NCBI GenBank assembly: GCA_025459175.1
Contig: JALORC010000027.1
Location: forward strand, 1-58,325
DNA: 58,325 nt
From: Planctomycetota bacterium
GTDB taxonomy: Bacteria; Planctomycetota; UBA1135; UBA2386
Direction: 5' to 3'
In this document: positions 9,056-18,462 of the stretch, piece by piece
How the letters are laid out: the number at the start of each line of letters is the position of its first letter
Position numbering within the stretch: the stretch's first letter is position 1
Notes under the pieces: model-generated
Databases searched by the model: none
The model's input: only the letters and a program-made list of their open reading frames with translations
What the model was told of the DNA's origin: nothing
Program-made: the position numbers and the translations under genes

Positions 9056-10891
9056 CTACTTCTTCTTCAAGCTGTCGACGAAGGCCATGATCCGCAGGAT
9101 CTCGTCCTTCGTGTAGCGCGCGCCGAACGGCTGCATCGCGCCAGTCCCGCCACCGTAGATGACCTCGAACATGCCGACGTCGGTCGCGACCCGCGGATAG
9201 GTCACCTGCGCATCGACCAGACTCGAGCCGATGCGCCCGGACCCGTCGGCGAGGTGGCAGGCCGCGCAGCACTGGTCGTACAGCACGCGCCCCGCGGCGA
9301 TCCCGTCCTGGTCGCCGACATAGGGGTTCTTGCCGGTCTTCTGGAACTCGATCGCCTTCGCCGAGGCGGTCTCGTTCGGATACAGGTCCATCTTCAACGG
9401 CGCGTTCGTCAGTGCGTGCAGGAACACCGGATCGCCCGTGGCCGGCGCCGTCATCTGCGTGACCGCCTGCTTGGTGAGCGCGGTCTCCTGACCGGGCTTC
9501 ACCTCCCCCGCCGGCACGATGCGCCACAGCGCGCCCGGCGGGTTGCCGGTCGCACCGCGGTCCGCGGTGTAGAAGCAACTGCAATTCACGGCATACACAT
9601 AGCCGTCCTCACCGACGCCGCCGGCGGTGAACTGCAGGTTGGTGTGCAGCAACTCGTCGATGACCCACTTCTGACCGTCCCAGCCCACACCGAACATGCG
9701 ACCCGAGCACCAGTCACCGACCAGGTACACACCGTTCATGCCGCCGTAGTTCGCGACGCCAAGGCCCTGCACGGAGCAGCCGTGCCCGTCCTTCAGCGGC
9801 GCCGCACCAGGATAGGGCACCTCGTGCGGGTACTCGGCGATCGGCAGCACGCCGGCCGTCGAGCCGGTGTCGACGGCACCGGTCACCGGGTGACTCCTGG
9901 ATCCCTCCATCTTGTTCCAGCCGAAGTTCTCACCGCCCTTGCTGCCGGCCGGCGACCAGTGGACCTCCTCCCAGTGGTTCTGGCCGACGTCGGCGATGAA
10001 CAGCGCGCCGGTCTTGCCGTCGAACGAGAACTCATAGGGATTGCGCAACCCGTACTGCCAGATCTCCGGCCGAGCTCGCGTCTTGATCTGGGCGAAGTCG
10101 AACTCGCTGATGCCGAACAGCTGCATCAGCCGCTCGTCGGCAGCGTGCGCGAACGGGTTGGTCGGCGGGATGTGGTAGGGAATCCGGTCGTTCTGCTCCG
10201 TGTTGACGTCGATGCGCAGCATCTTGCCGAGCAGCAGGCTGAGGTCCTGGCCGGACTCGAAGGGATCTCCTTCCCACCCACCATCGCCCGACCCGATGTA
10301 CAGATAGCCATCCGGCCCGAACTCGATCTGACCACCGTTGTGGTTGTAGTACGGCTGCTCGATGCGCATCAGCACCTTGGCGGTCTGATTGGTGCGCTCG
10401 GCGGTCATCACGTTCGGGCTCTTGGGATCGACCTGGAACCGCACGATCAGCCCGTCGCCGTTGAACGGCAGCGACGCGTAGTGAACGTAGAAGTAGCCGT
10501 TCTGCCGGAACTTCGGGTGGAAGGCCAGCGAGTACAGCCCCTGCTCGACGAACCCCGTCTGTACATCCGTCCCGAGCGGGTTGATCTTGGTGAGGTCGAG
10601 GAACGGCTCCGGGCTGACGACACCGTTCTTGTCGACGACCTTGACGCGCCCCACGCGCTCGACGACGAAGATGCGCCCGGTGCCGTCGTTGGCCGCGGCG
10701 ACATTGGTGGGATCGTTGAATCCTTCGGCGACCTTCACCAGGGCCAGCTCGGGCTTGCCAGGCAGCTTGACGCCGGGGGTGGGTCGCGCGACCTGATCAC
10801 GGTTCGCAGGCGGGCTCTGCAGACGGACTGGCGCCAGCAGCAGTGCACCGGCGATCGTGGACCAGAACAGAGTCGGAGACGAGAGGCGCAT
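9056..10891 (-). CDS. PQQ-dependent sugar dehydrogenase-like propeller fused to cytochrome c
   Basis: The protein has 611 residues with an N-terminal signal peptide (MRLSSPTLFWSTIAGALLL). Residues ~50-450 form a GSDH/HHIP-like six-bladed propeller, shown by GLYSLAFHPKF, NHNGGQIEFGPDGYLYIGSGDGG and the ENFGWNKMEGS / GLRNPYEFSFD segments typical of PQQ-dependent aldose dehydrogenases. The C-terminal ~110 residues are a class I cytochrome c domain, with the haem motif CAACH near residue 542 and a probable axial Met in GAMQPFG near 583. In this family the fused haem passes electrons from sugar or alcohol oxidation to the respiratory chain in the periplasm. The substrate cannot be named. The gene diverges from the transporter at 11018, with 126 nt between starts; a promoter-like pair lies upstream at 10900-10927. 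Confidence 0.9.
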   Translation of the reverse strand: MRLSSPTLFWSTIAGALLLAPVRLQSPPANRDQVARPTPGVKLPGKPELALVKVAEGFNDPTNVAAANDGTGRIFVVERVGRVKVVDKNGVVSPEPFLDLTKINPLGTDVQTGFVEQGLYSLAFHPKFRQNGYFYVHYASLPFNGDGLIVRFQVDPKSPNVMTAERTNQTAKVLMRIEQPYYNHNGGQIEFGPDGYLYIGSGDGGWEGDPFESGQDLSLLLGKMLRIDVNTEQNDRIPYHIPPTNPFAHAADERLMQLFGISEFDFAQIKTRARPEIWQYGLRNPYEFSFDGKTGALFIADVGQNHWEEVHWSPAGSKGGENFGWNKMEGSRSHPVTGAVDTGSTAGVLPIAEYPHEVPYPGAAPLKDGHGCSVQGLGVANYGGMNGVYLVGDWCSGRMFGVGWDGQKWVIDELLHTNLQFTAGGVGEDGYVYAVNCSCFYTADRGATGNPPGALWRIVPAGEVKPGQETALTKQAVTQMTAPATGDPVFLHALTNAPLKMDLYPNETASAKAIEFQKTGKNPYVGDQDGIAAGRVLYDQCCAACHLADGSGRIGSSLVDAQVTYPRVATDVGMFEVIYGGGTGAMQPFGARYTKDEILRIMAFVDSLKKK

Positions 10892-10899
10892 GCCGACGC

Positions 10900-10927
10900 T
10901 GTATCACAACGCGGGCAGCGCCCGCAA
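10900..10927 (-). promoter_or_regulatory. Sigma70-like promoter for the dehydrogenase/cytochrome gene
   Basis: Read on the minus strand, TTGCGG (10927-10922) and GATACA (10905-10900) are separated by 16 nt. The start codon at 10891 follows 8 nt later with no Shine-Dalgarno sequence, again hinting at a very short or absent leader. Confidence 0.35.
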
Positions 10928-11017
10928 CCGGAACGGTGAGCCCGGCGCCACCAGCTTCCCCGGCACCCGCAGTCTGCACGCTTGCCATCGCCGCGCGCGG
11001 CGCGAGGATGCGCACGC

Positions 11018-12559
11018 ATGCCGGTGCCCGCCTTCCTGCAGCGCAGCCGCACGGTCGCCGCGGCCACCTACGATCGATGGCTGTTGCCACCCGCGGCGTT
11101 GGCGGTGCACCTGTGCATCGGCCAGGTCTACGGCCTGTCGGTGTTCAAGCTGCCGCTGACGCGCCTGCACGGTCTCGATCACTCGGCACCGACCGACTGG
11201 AGCCAGCCGGAGGTGCAATGGATGTACAGCCTGGCGCTGTGCATGCTCGGCGCCGCCGCGGCCCTGTTCGGTCGCTGGGTCGAGCGGGTCGGGCCGCGCT
11301 GCACGATGTTCACCGCGGCGCTGTGCTTCTGCGGCGGGCTGGCCGTGACGGCGCTCGGCGTCCATCTGCACTGCCTGTGGCTGGTCTACCTCGGCTACGG
11401 CGGGCTCGGTGGCATCGGCCTCGGACTCGGCTACATCTCGCCGGTGTCGACGTTGATCAAGTGGTTCCCGGATCGCCCCGGCATGGCGACGGGCATGGCG
11501 ATCATGGGGTTCGGCGGCGGCGCCATGATCGGCTCGAACGCCAGCGTCTGGCTGATGGACCAGTTCCGCACGGCAACGGACCAGGGTGTGGTCGCCACCC
11601 TGCTCGTGCTGGCCGCCGCGTACCTCGCGCTGATGCTGTTCGGTGCGTTCACGGTGCGGGTGCCTCCCGACGGCTTCGCGAAGCGCGGCTTCGTCGCCAC
11701 CACCCCGGCACAGCGCGCGGCAGTCGCGGTCGGCGTCGACCGCGCGTGGCGCACGCCGCAGTTCTGGCTGCTGTGGGCGGTGCTGTGCTGCAACGTCACC
11801 GCCGGCATCGGCATCCTCGAGCAGGCCTCGCCGATGGCGCAGGAGGTCTTCGCCGGCCGCGTGACCGCCGGCGCCGCCGCCGGGTTCGTCGGCATCCTCA
11901 GCCTCGCCAACCTGCTCGGGCGGTTCTTGTGGTCGTCGGCATCCGACCGTCTCGGCCGCAAGGTGACGTACTCGATCTACTTCCTGCTCGGCGCCGTGCT
12001 CTATGCCACGCTGCCGGGTCTCGGCCGCGGCCAGCATCAAGGTGCCTTCGTCCTGGTCGCCGTCGTCGTCATCAGCATGTACGGCGGCGGCTTCGCGACG
12101 ATCCCGGCTTACCTGCGCGACCTGTTCGGCCCGTTCCAGGTCGGCGCGATCCATGGCCGCCTGCTCACCGCGTGGTCGGTGGCGGCGCTGGTCGGTCCGT
12201 CGATCGTCAATTGGATGCGCGAGAACAGGGTCCGCGACGGGCTGCGCGGCGTCGAGGTCTATGACACGACCCTCTACGTGATGGCGGCACTGCTGTTGGT
12301 CGGCCTCGTGTGCAACCTGCTGGTGCGGCCGGTGCATCCGCAGCATCACCACCGCGAGGCAACGGCCGTCGGCGAGCAGATCTCGATGCCGGGGGTAGGT
12401 CGCCCGGACCATGGACCGGCGCCGCTCAGCCAGCCCGCTGCGCAATCGGCGCCGAGGCGCCGCCTCGGCGCGCGTTTGGCCACCTGGACGATCGTGCTGC
12501 TGCCGCTCGCGTATGGCGTCTACCAGACCATCCGCAAAGCGCTCGCCCTGTTCGCATAG
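11018..12559 (+). CDS. MFS transporter, OFA (oxalate/formate antiporter) type
   Basis: The protein has 513 residues and 12 or more hydrophobic segments. I chose the ATG at 11018, which precedes MPVPAFLQRS, over an in-frame TTG 12 codons upstream. The OFA hallmark is visible: GGLGGIGLGLGYISPVSTL followed by KWFPDRPGMATGMAIMGFGGG, and after the central loop a second half beginning WRTPQFWLLWAVLCCN. The segment near residue 405 (MRENR...VYDTTLYVMAALLL) is also common in this family. The C-terminus carries an extra ~80 residues with a His-rich patch and one further hydrophobic helix. OFA members exchange carboxylates such as oxalate/formate or lactate across the inner membrane; the substrate here is unknown. 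It is divergent from the sugar dehydrogenase, so a shared metabolic role is possible but unproven. Confidence 0.9.
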   Translation: MPVPAFLQRSRTVAAATYDRWLLPPAALAVHLCIGQVYGLSVFKLPLTRLHGLDHSAPTDWSQPEVQWMYSLALCMLGAAAALFGRWVERVGPRCTMFTAALCFCGGLAVTALGVHLHCLWLVYLGYGGLGGIGLGLGYISPVSTLIKWFPDRPGMATGMAIMGFGGGAMIGSNASVWLMDQFRTATDQGVVATLLVLAAAYLALMLFGAFTVRVPPDGFAKRGFVATTPAQRAAVAVGVDRAWRTPQFWLLWAVLCCNVTAGIGILEQASPMAQEVFAGRVTAGAAAGFVGILSLANLLGRFLWSSASDRLGRKVTYSIYFLLGAVLYATLPGLGRGQHQGAFVLVAVVVISMYGGGFATIPAYLRDLFGPFQVGAIHGRLLTAWSVAALVGPSIVNWMRENRVRDGLRGVEVYDTTLYVMAALLLVGLVCNLLVRPVHPQHHHREATAVGEQISMPGVGRPDHGPAPLSQPAAQSAPRRRLGARLATWTIVLLPLAYGVYQTIRKALALFA

Positions 12560-12584
12560 CGGCCGAGCACGCTGGCAGGGGGCG

Positions 12585-13616
12585 TCAAACCACCGCCAAC
12601 TCCCAGACCTCCACCTTCTCCCGCGTGCGTCGCCCCGGCGACGGCTTCACCCGGCGCGTCATCTTCTCCACCAGCCGGAACCGCCCGCGATCGAGTTCGG
12701 TCTGGATCGGATGCGGCACGTCGGGCTGCGACAGCTCGATGATGTTCGAGAACACGAACACGATGCGGCCGCCGGGCGCCAGGCGCTGCAGGGCCTGGTC
12801 GTAGAAGCGTTCGAAGAAGCCTTCCTGGAAGTACATCGCCAGGTCCAGCGTCCGGCCCACCTCGCCCTTCATCCACGGCGGGTTGGACACGATGAGGTCG
12901 ACAGGGCCGCGATCGGTACCCAGCAGGTCCGCCAGCTCGAGTTCGATCGGCAGTGCGTTCGGGAGCCGGCGCAGCTGCCGCGCCACGCTCTCGATCGCAT
13001 TCGGGTTGATGTCGGTGGCGATGACGTGCTGGAAGCCCGCCTTGGCCATCTGCAGCGTCAGGACGCCGGAGCCGGTGCCCACGTCGATCGCCCGGTTGCG
13101 CGCGCCCTGGTACTTCGCGAGCCAGGTGCCGAAGAGCTCCAGGTGCTCCATGCGGGCCGGGATGTAGGTGCCGTAGAACGGGTGCACGCGATAGCCGAGC
13201 ACGGGGAAGTGCACGCCCTTCTCGTACCAGCCCCACGCGGTGCTCAGGACCCTCGCGTCCTCGATGGGCAGCGCGAAGTCGGCGTGATCCGGGTAGAGCT
13301 CGGTGAGGAAGCCCGCGCGGGGCGCGTCGGCGAGGGCGACCTTGCGTCCGACCACTGGCGCGAGCAGGTTCTTCGACGCTGCCTGGAAGGCCTCGCGGAA
13401 GATGCGCTTCTTCACGTATCCGGAGTCCTCGCCCGGATCCTCGAGCTGCACGCGCAGTGCCTGCAGGATGTCGAGCCCGGTCACGAAGCTGTCGGTCACG
13501 AGCAGCGAACGCCCCTCGAGCAGCCACGCCGCCGCCTGCGCCGGCGGGACGTTCCGGTCGACTGGTTGCGCACGGTGGCGAAGGACGGGCTCGGGGCGGT
13601 TCAGGGCGGCGGGCAT
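12585..13616 (-). CDS. Class I SAM-dependent methyltransferase (HemK/RlmG-like, NPPW motif)
   Basis: The protein has 343 residues from the ATG at 13616. The frame runs 42 codons further upstream, but that part is low-complexity and reads like non-coding sequence. Motif I DVGTGSGVLTLQMAKAG lies near residue 175, an acidic ATDIN loop follows, and motif IV is SNPPW near residue 242. This is the (N/D/S)PP(Y/W) signature of enzymes that methylate planar nitrogen, on Gln in release factors, or on adenine or guanine in RNA or DNA. The N-terminal ~140 residues are a separate helical region that probably recognises substrate, as in rRNA G-N2 methylases or PrmB-type enzymes. The exact target cannot be called. 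The gene is convergent with the transporter, 25 nt away. Confidence 0.8.
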   Translation of the reverse strand: MPAALNRPEPVLRHRAQPVDRNVPPAQAAAWLLEGRSLLVTDSFVTGLDILQALRVQLEDPGEDSGYVKKRIFREAFQAASKNLLAPVVGRKVALADAPRAGFLTELYPDHADFALPIEDARVLSTAWGWYEKGVHFPVLGYRVHPFYGTYIPARMEHLELFGTWLAKYQGARNRAIDVGTGSGVLTLQMAKAGFQHVIATDINPNAIESVARQLRRLPNALPIELELADLLGTDRGPVDLIVSNPPWMKGEVGRTLDLAMYFQEGFFERFYDQALQRLAPGGRIVFVFSNIIELSQPDVPHPIQTELDRGRFRLVEKMTRRVKPSPGRRTREKVEVWELAVV

Positions 13617-13699
13617 CGGGCGGATCCGGGCGGGCGAGGGGAAGACGCGGCGGGCGGCTTGCGTGTGATACCGCGCGCGACCGCTGGCTACACGCCCCC

Positions 13700-14011
13700 A
13701 TCGCTCGGCCTGACGGCCTGCCACTCGCAATCCAGCCAACACCGGCTCGTCGCGAAGGGCTGGTCGGCTTCACCGGGCCGGTGGAGCTCGAGGTGCCCAA
13801 TGCGACCGGCCCGATGACGCTGGACTACGCCATCCAAGCCAGCCAGGGCAGTTGGCGCGTCGAACTGATCCAGCCGTGGGGGGAAGTGCTGCGAGCCACG
13901 AACGAGGGCGCCGCCGAGGGCAAGCTGGTCGGCACCGATGGCCATGGTCGCTGGCTGGGACGCATTCACTTGGTCGGCTTCAGCGGCAGCTACCGCGCCA
14001 CGCTGAAGTGA
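13700..14011 (+). pseudogene. Possible short gene fragment with beta-strand character
   Basis: The gap 13617-14066 contains a plus-strand frame ending in TGA at 14009-14011. Its last ~85 codons read like true protein (GFTGPVELEVPNATGP, then ...GSWRVELIQPWGEV and GRIHLVGFSGSYRATLK). Upstream codons are low-complexity, and I see neither a signal peptide nor a convincing ATG; a GTG at 13781 is possible. It could be the tail of a lost secreted protein, or a very small real gene. The antisense frame over the same bases is less protein-like. Apart from this, I see nothing in the gap. Confidence 0.3.
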
Positions 14012-14066
14012 TGCGACCGCCGCATCGGCCACCCGATCGCGCGCCTCTCCCTCGGCCCGGCGTTCT

Positions 14067-15608
14067 TCACTGCAGGCACGACAGCGTGTAGTCCCACTGC
14101 GTACCGTTGTTCGGCGCGCTGACGCTGACGAACACGATCGGCTCGTTGTTCAGCTGCAGGGTCACCGTGGCGCCGCCCGACACGAGGCCGCCGGTCGAGA
14201 ATCGTTCGCCGAGCGCCGTGCGCACGACGAATCGGTCGGGGATCGTGTAGGCCTGATAGACGAAGGTCGTCGTGCCGGTCCCGTTGCCGACGTAGTGCGC
14301 GAACGTGAACGCGCCCTGTCCGCCGCTGCCCTGGGCGGCGTTGCAGTTGCCGAACGCGAGCTGCGTGCCGCTGCAGAGACCGGGTGTGCCGTTCAGATCG
14401 CACGTGCCGGTGAAGCCGTTGGCGTCGATCAGGCCGATCAGCACCAGCACGTCCGCGAGCGAACCGCCGGCACGCGGGCCCGAGCAGCTGAGGGCGCCGT
14501 TCTGGTCGACGGTGCCGGCCAGCACGTAGACGAAGCCGTTCTGCAGCACACACTGCCCGGCGACGGCGACCGGCACCCGCATCGGGCCGCCGACCGGCAG
14601 CGTGAACACCGTCGGCAGCTGCAGGTTGCCCAGTGTCGGCAGCGGTGTCGGCCGCAGGGCGAACTCGGCGCGCGCGCCTTCGAGGACGTCGTCGCGGAAC
14701 GGCAGCCCGTCGAGGATGCTCATGCTCCACTCCACCCAGAAGTCGCCGATCGCCGGGCTTGCCGGATCGACGATCTGCCGCATCGCGTGGTCGAGGTGTT
14801 CCTGCATCGTCGCGTCGCCGTGCGTGAAGTTCGCCGCGGCGATGTCGACGATGGTCTCGCCGCGAAGTGCCGCCAAGAGCCACAGCACGGCTGCGCCACC
14901 GGCCATGTCGCGCCAGTCGCTGCCGAGCAGGATCGGCAGCATGCCGATCGCACACAGCCGCAGCGTGCGCAGCACCAGCGGCGAGTTGCCGGGCGCCGCC
15001 GGCAGGCTCGCGGCTGCGGCGACGGCGATGATGGCGGACGGCACGGCGAACCGGGGGCCGAGGTCGGCGAGCGCATCGGCGACCAGCGCGAAGCTGCCGG
15101 TCTGGCTGCCGAGGTCGAGTTGGCCGGTCAGCTGACCGACGAAGGCCGCACTCTGCACGATTTCTGCGTAGACGATGTCGGTGGCCGTCTGCAGGATCGC
15201 GAAGCCGCGCAGGAAGTCGCCGTCGCGGTCGTGCACGAGGCAGTCGATGCGCGTCGGGTCGCGTTCGACCAGCAGGGCGAAGCGCCGACTCTCGAGGTCG
15301 TCGATGCGCAGCGTCGAACGGCCATTCTGCGGCCAGGTGATGCGGGCCCCGGCTTGTTCCCGCCGCGAGTCGAACTCGGCAGTGACGACATCGCCTCCGT
15401 TCTCGGTCCAGAAGATCGCCGAGCCGGCCCCGCCGCGAACCGCCACCTCGGGGCGCGGTGTGTTGCGGGCGCCGGAGTCGGCGGAGGCTTCGAGGTCGGC
15501 CCCCTTCGGGCCAGGACTACCGCCGCCGCACGCGGACAGCGGCAACAGCAGGGACATGCCGAGCAGGGCCAGGGTACCGAACAGGGAGCGACGGTGGTCT
15601 TGGAGCAT
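14067..15608 (-). CDS. Predicted lipoprotein of unknown function
   Basis: The protein has 513 residues. The N-terminus is a lipoprotein signal (LLGMSLLLPLSACGGG) with Cys at residue 27, followed by a short Gly/Pro linker, so the mature protein should be lipid-anchored. Residues ~60-170 are beta-rich (FWTENGGDVVTAEFDSRRE...). A hydrophobic stretch follows near 185-240 (IIAVAAAASLPAA, GGAAVLWLLAAL). The C-terminal half is again beta-rich with paired Cys residues (CVLQNGFVYVL, SCSGPRAGG, CDLNGTPGLC). I recognise no family. The start at 15608 is well placed for the signal peptide. It diverges from the gene at 15850. Confidence 0.8.
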   Translation of the reverse strand: MLQDHRRSLFGTLALLGMSLLLPLSACGGGSPGPKGADLEASADSGARNTPRPEVAVRGGAGSAIFWTENGGDVVTAEFDSRREQAGARITWPQNGRSTLRIDDLESRRFALLVERDPTRIDCLVHDRDGDFLRGFAILQTATDIVYAEIVQSAAFVGQLTGQLDLGSQTGSFALVADALADLGPRFAVPSAIIAVAAAASLPAAPGNSPLVLRTLRLCAIGMLPILLGSDWRDMAGGAAVLWLLAALRGETIVDIAAANFTHGDATMQEHLDHAMRQIVDPASPAIGDFWVEWSMSILDGLPFRDDVLEGARAEFALRPTPLPTLGNLQLPTVFTLPVGGPMRVPVAVAGQCVLQNGFVYVLAGTVDQNGALSCSGPRAGGSLADVLVLIGLIDANGFTGTCDLNGTPGLCSGTQLAFGNCNAAQGSGGQGAFTFAHYVGNGTGTTTFVYQAYTIPDRFVVRTALGERFSTGGLVSGGATVTLQLNNEPIVFVSVSAPNNGTQWDYTLSCLQ

Positions 15609-15849
15609 GGGGCAACGGGAGGGTGCGGGGTGGGCTGCACGGGAGACGGAACCGGCGCGTGGTCGTCACGCTGGCAGCTCGGACCGTCGAGCGACGAACG
15701 GGCGCGGGCGGGGCAGGAGATTTCCCTGCCTCGTTCGTCCTCGGTCGGTCTGGATCCAGGGCACCCTGACTACGGCATTGCCGCGAGCCGGCTTCGCCCG
15801 CCAGCCTCCCCGCTGTCGAGGCACGGGCGGCAGATACGCTTCCCAGGAC

Positions 15850-17616
15850 ATGCTCACCAATGCAGAAACGGTCCTACTCGTCATCCGAGCCGGCCTCGAA
15901 CTGTTCAGCGTCGCGCGCAAGGCCTACGTCGACTCCACGCGCTCGATGACGCTGACCTTGCCCCTCCCGCGCATGGCAAACGCCACCGTGCAGAGCGCCA
16001 GGACCTGGTTCACGGGCAGCCAAGCCGGGCGAGAGGCTGCCGCGCGTACGCCACGGGTCGCTTGGCTGCTCGCGCAGGCCCGGCTCGACACCGAGCGCGA
16101 ACGCGAGCTGCTGCAGATCTACACCGTGCTGCTGGCGGCGACGAACCCGGCCACTGACGACAGCGCCACAGCGAAGGCCGCGGTCGACAGCGAGCAACTG
16201 TGCGCACTCTTGACCGTTCGGCAGTGGAGCGAGCACGAACCCGAAGCGCCCCGCACCGCACTGCAGCAGATCGCCGGCAGCATCGTCAACCTTGCCGTCG
16301 ACTACTACGCGAGCATGCCCGGCGCGATATCCTCGCACCGTCCGGAGGGCCGCGCGCTGCTGGCCTTCCTCGAGGCGCTCGACGACGTTGACTTCGCCGC
16401 CACGCCGGCGCAGGAGCTCGCGGGCGAGATGCTGGTTGGCGTGATGGACGGGCTGGCGGCACATCCCGGCGCGCTCGGCGGCGGTCGAGCACAGGACCAG
16501 TTCGTGCGCAACATCGCCACCAGCCTCTCGACGTCGGCCAAGGACCTGCTGGCCGACGCGACCCTGGAGCGCAAGCGCGAAGCGGGCGTGTGGCTCCGAC
16601 TGGTGGCGCGCGCCATGGTCGAAGGCGGCGCACAGACGGTGCTCTCCAACCCGGTGCGTTTTCTGGGCGTCGAGGAGGGCGCGGAGTCGGCTCTGGCAGG
16701 TGCGGTCAGCTCGACGCTGGCGGAGCTGCTACTCGCCGAGGAGCATCGCGTGACCTTCGCCGCGCTGTTGTCCGGCGGCGGCCTCACCAAGGTCGCGCAG
16801 GCTGCGCTTGGCGCGGTCGCGGCGAATCCCGACTTGCTCAAGGTCGACCACCAGGGCCTCAAGGCGATCCTGGTGGCGGTCGCCGGCGACCTCGCGAAGT
16901 ACGACGCGCCCTTCACGGCCGACCTGTTCCCCGAACTGGCGCGGCTGGTGCTCGAGAAGAGCGCCGCCAACATGGACCTGGTCTGGGGGCCGCGATTCAA
17001 GAGTGCCGATCGCCACCTGCTCGTCACGGCCACGCGCTCCTTGCTGCGCAGCCTGGCGAAGAAGCCCAAGGCCGGCTCGACGTGGAAGCCGACGTTGACC
17101 CAGGAGCAGCTCCTGATCGTCGCCGAGACGGTGTTCGAGGAGGTGATCGACAACCCCGACTGGCTGGTCGAGCGCGCCGCGGGCGAGAGCGATGTGCTCG
17201 GCGCCGCCGTCGAGGCGATGCTCGACTCGATGCGGCGCTTCGACGGCGCACGCGTCAGTGCCGACAGCGGGATCGCCATGTTGCGCGCCGCGCTCCTGGC
17301 CGTGGGGAAGCGGGTGGAGCTGCTCGATCGGCTACCGCAGGCCAGCCACGAAGCGGGCGCCGTGGCCCTCACGGCGGCCGTGGACGCCGTCATGTCGGCC
17401 GCGCTCGGCGACGGCGGCAACGCGCGCGCGAAGTGGCGCCTGGCGCGCAACTCCTCGCTCGAGGCCCTGGTCGTCATCGCGCTCGAAGCGCTGGCCACCC
17501 ACGGCCCGAGCGCCGAACACATCATACGCCTGCGCGAAGTGCTCGCCCGTCTGACGAGCGGCCAACTCGAGTTCGAGAACTTCGCCTCTTCGCTCACGTC
17601 CGAGCTGGCCGCCTGA
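15850..17616 (+). CDS. Large alpha-helical protein of unknown function
   Basis: The protein has 588 residues from the ATG at 15850; the frame is open upstream but that part overlaps the divergent lipoprotein. There is no signal peptide or obvious membrane helix. The sequence is almost entirely amphipathic helix with repeated blocks of about 60-80 residues (for example LVARAMVEGGAQTVLSNP, then GLKAILVAVAGDLAKYDAP), suggesting a helical solenoid. No catalytic motif is visible and I recognise no family. The next gene, a small lipoprotein, begins 39 nt after its stop in the same direction, so the two are probably co-transcribed and may form one envelope-associated complex. The start has an AGGA very close upstream and TACGCT at 15835. 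Confidence 0.8.
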   Translation: MLTNAETVLLVIRAGLELFSVARKAYVDSTRSMTLTLPLPRMANATVQSARTWFTGSQAGREAAARTPRVAWLLAQARLDTERERELLQIYTVLLAATNPATDDSATAKAAVDSEQLCALLTVRQWSEHEPEAPRTALQQIAGSIVNLAVDYYASMPGAISSHRPEGRALLAFLEALDDVDFAATPAQELAGEMLVGVMDGLAAHPGALGGGRAQDQFVRNIATSLSTSAKDLLADATLERKREAGVWLRLVARAMVEGGAQTVLSNPVRFLGVEEGAESALAGAVSSTLAELLLAEEHRVTFAALLSGGGLTKVAQAALGAVAANPDLLKVDHQGLKAILVAVAGDLAKYDAPFTADLFPELARLVLEKSAANMDLVWGPRFKSADRHLLVTATRSLLRSLAKKPKAGSTWKPTLTQEQLLIVAETVFEEVIDNPDWLVERAAGESDVLGAAVEAMLDSMRRFDGARVSADSGIAMLRAALLAVGKRVELLDRLPQASHEAGAVALTAAVDAVMSAALGDGGNARAKWRLARNSSLEALVVIALEALATHGPSAEHIIRLREVLARLTSGQLEFENFASSLTSELAA

Positions 17617-17655
17617 TTCCCGCTTGTTCCGCTTCCCGCTCCTCCCAGAAACTCC

Positions 17656-18462
17656 ATGTGCATTCACCGCCGACTGTTCTCCGCGCTCCTCGTCGCAGCG
17701 ATTTGGCTGCTCGGCGCCTGCAGCTCCGTGCGCCACATCCGCGATGCCCAGGACTCGTTCAACCGCGCCGCCCAGGTCGAGTTCGAGGAGTCGCAGCTCG
17801 ACGCGGGCCATTCGGCCGACGCGGTCGCCACCGGCCCCACGGCGGCGCGCGAATACACCACAGCGCTGGCGCTGTTGCGGCGCGAACTGCGCCAGAACGC
17901 CGACGAGCTCGCGGCCGACAAGCTCACCGGGACGGCACTGTTGCTCGAGGCATTGTGCGTGTGGCGACTCGAGAGCCTGGGGCAGCTCGAGCGCAACACC
18001 AGCGGTTTCTTGCAAACCATGACCCGGCTCGCGGAGCACCGCGCAGAGCTCGGCACACGCGACCGGGTGCTGAGCCTCGCGCTGCCTGGCTTGCGCGAGA
18101 ACGATCAGGGCTTCGAGAATCTCTCGAACGATCCGGTCAAGGCGCGCGAGCTGTTCGAGAGCGCGTATGCGGTACTCGATCGAGCCATCGAAGTGGTGAA
18201 GCCCCACGACTCACACCCGATCCACGCCTTCGTGCGCGTGTCGCAGTTGCGTGTGTGCGCGAACTGGAAACAGGCCATCGAGGCCGATCGCAAGCTCGCG
18301 GACCACGAGGGGAAGATGCGCATCGAAGACGTGCGCAAGAAGCTCTGCGAGAGCTGGAAGAGCATCCCCTCGGCCGTCGCGGAGGCTCAACGGAGTTGGC
18401 TGACGGCGCGGGCCTTCGAAGTCACCAGGGCCTCGGGGTGGCAGGTGCCCTGCGCGGACTGA
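17656..18462 (+). CDS. Small predicted lipoprotein, helical
   Basis: The protein has 268 residues. The lipobox LLGACSS puts the lipidated Cys at residue 22, after the hydrophobic segment FSALLVAAIWLLGAC. The mature part is helical, with TPR-like spacing of Ala/Leu positions (YTTALALLRRELRQNADEL; ALLLEALCVWRLESLG). No enzyme motif was seen. It follows the 588-residue helical protein by 39 nt and precedes the Cache-kinase by 123 nt, all on the plus strand. Co-occurrence suggests that the kinase sensor and these two proteins act at the same membrane, but nothing in the sequence proves interaction. The family is not recognised. Confidence 0.8.
   Translation: MCIHRRLFSALLVAAIWLLGACSSVRHIRDAQDSFNRAAQVEFEESQLDAGHSADAVATGPTAAREYTTALALLRRELRQNADELAADKLTGTALLLEALCVWRLESLGQLERNTSGFLQTMTRLAEHRAELGTRDRVLSLALPGLRENDQGFENLSNDPVKARELFESAYAVLDRAIEVVKPHDSHPIHAFVRVSQLRVCANWKQAIEADRKLADHEGKMRIEDVRKKLCESWKSIPSAVAEAQRSWLTARAFEVTRASGWQVPCAD

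Noticed and set aside
7436..10939. 1,167-codon plus-strand frame
   Set aside because: It covers the propeller gene in another frame and then runs antisense to the dehydrogenase; no coherent protein.
14295..16157. 620-codon plus-strand frame
   Set aside because: Shadow of the minus-strand lipoprotein gene and of the start of the helical protein; composition is His/Arg/Gln-rich without structure.
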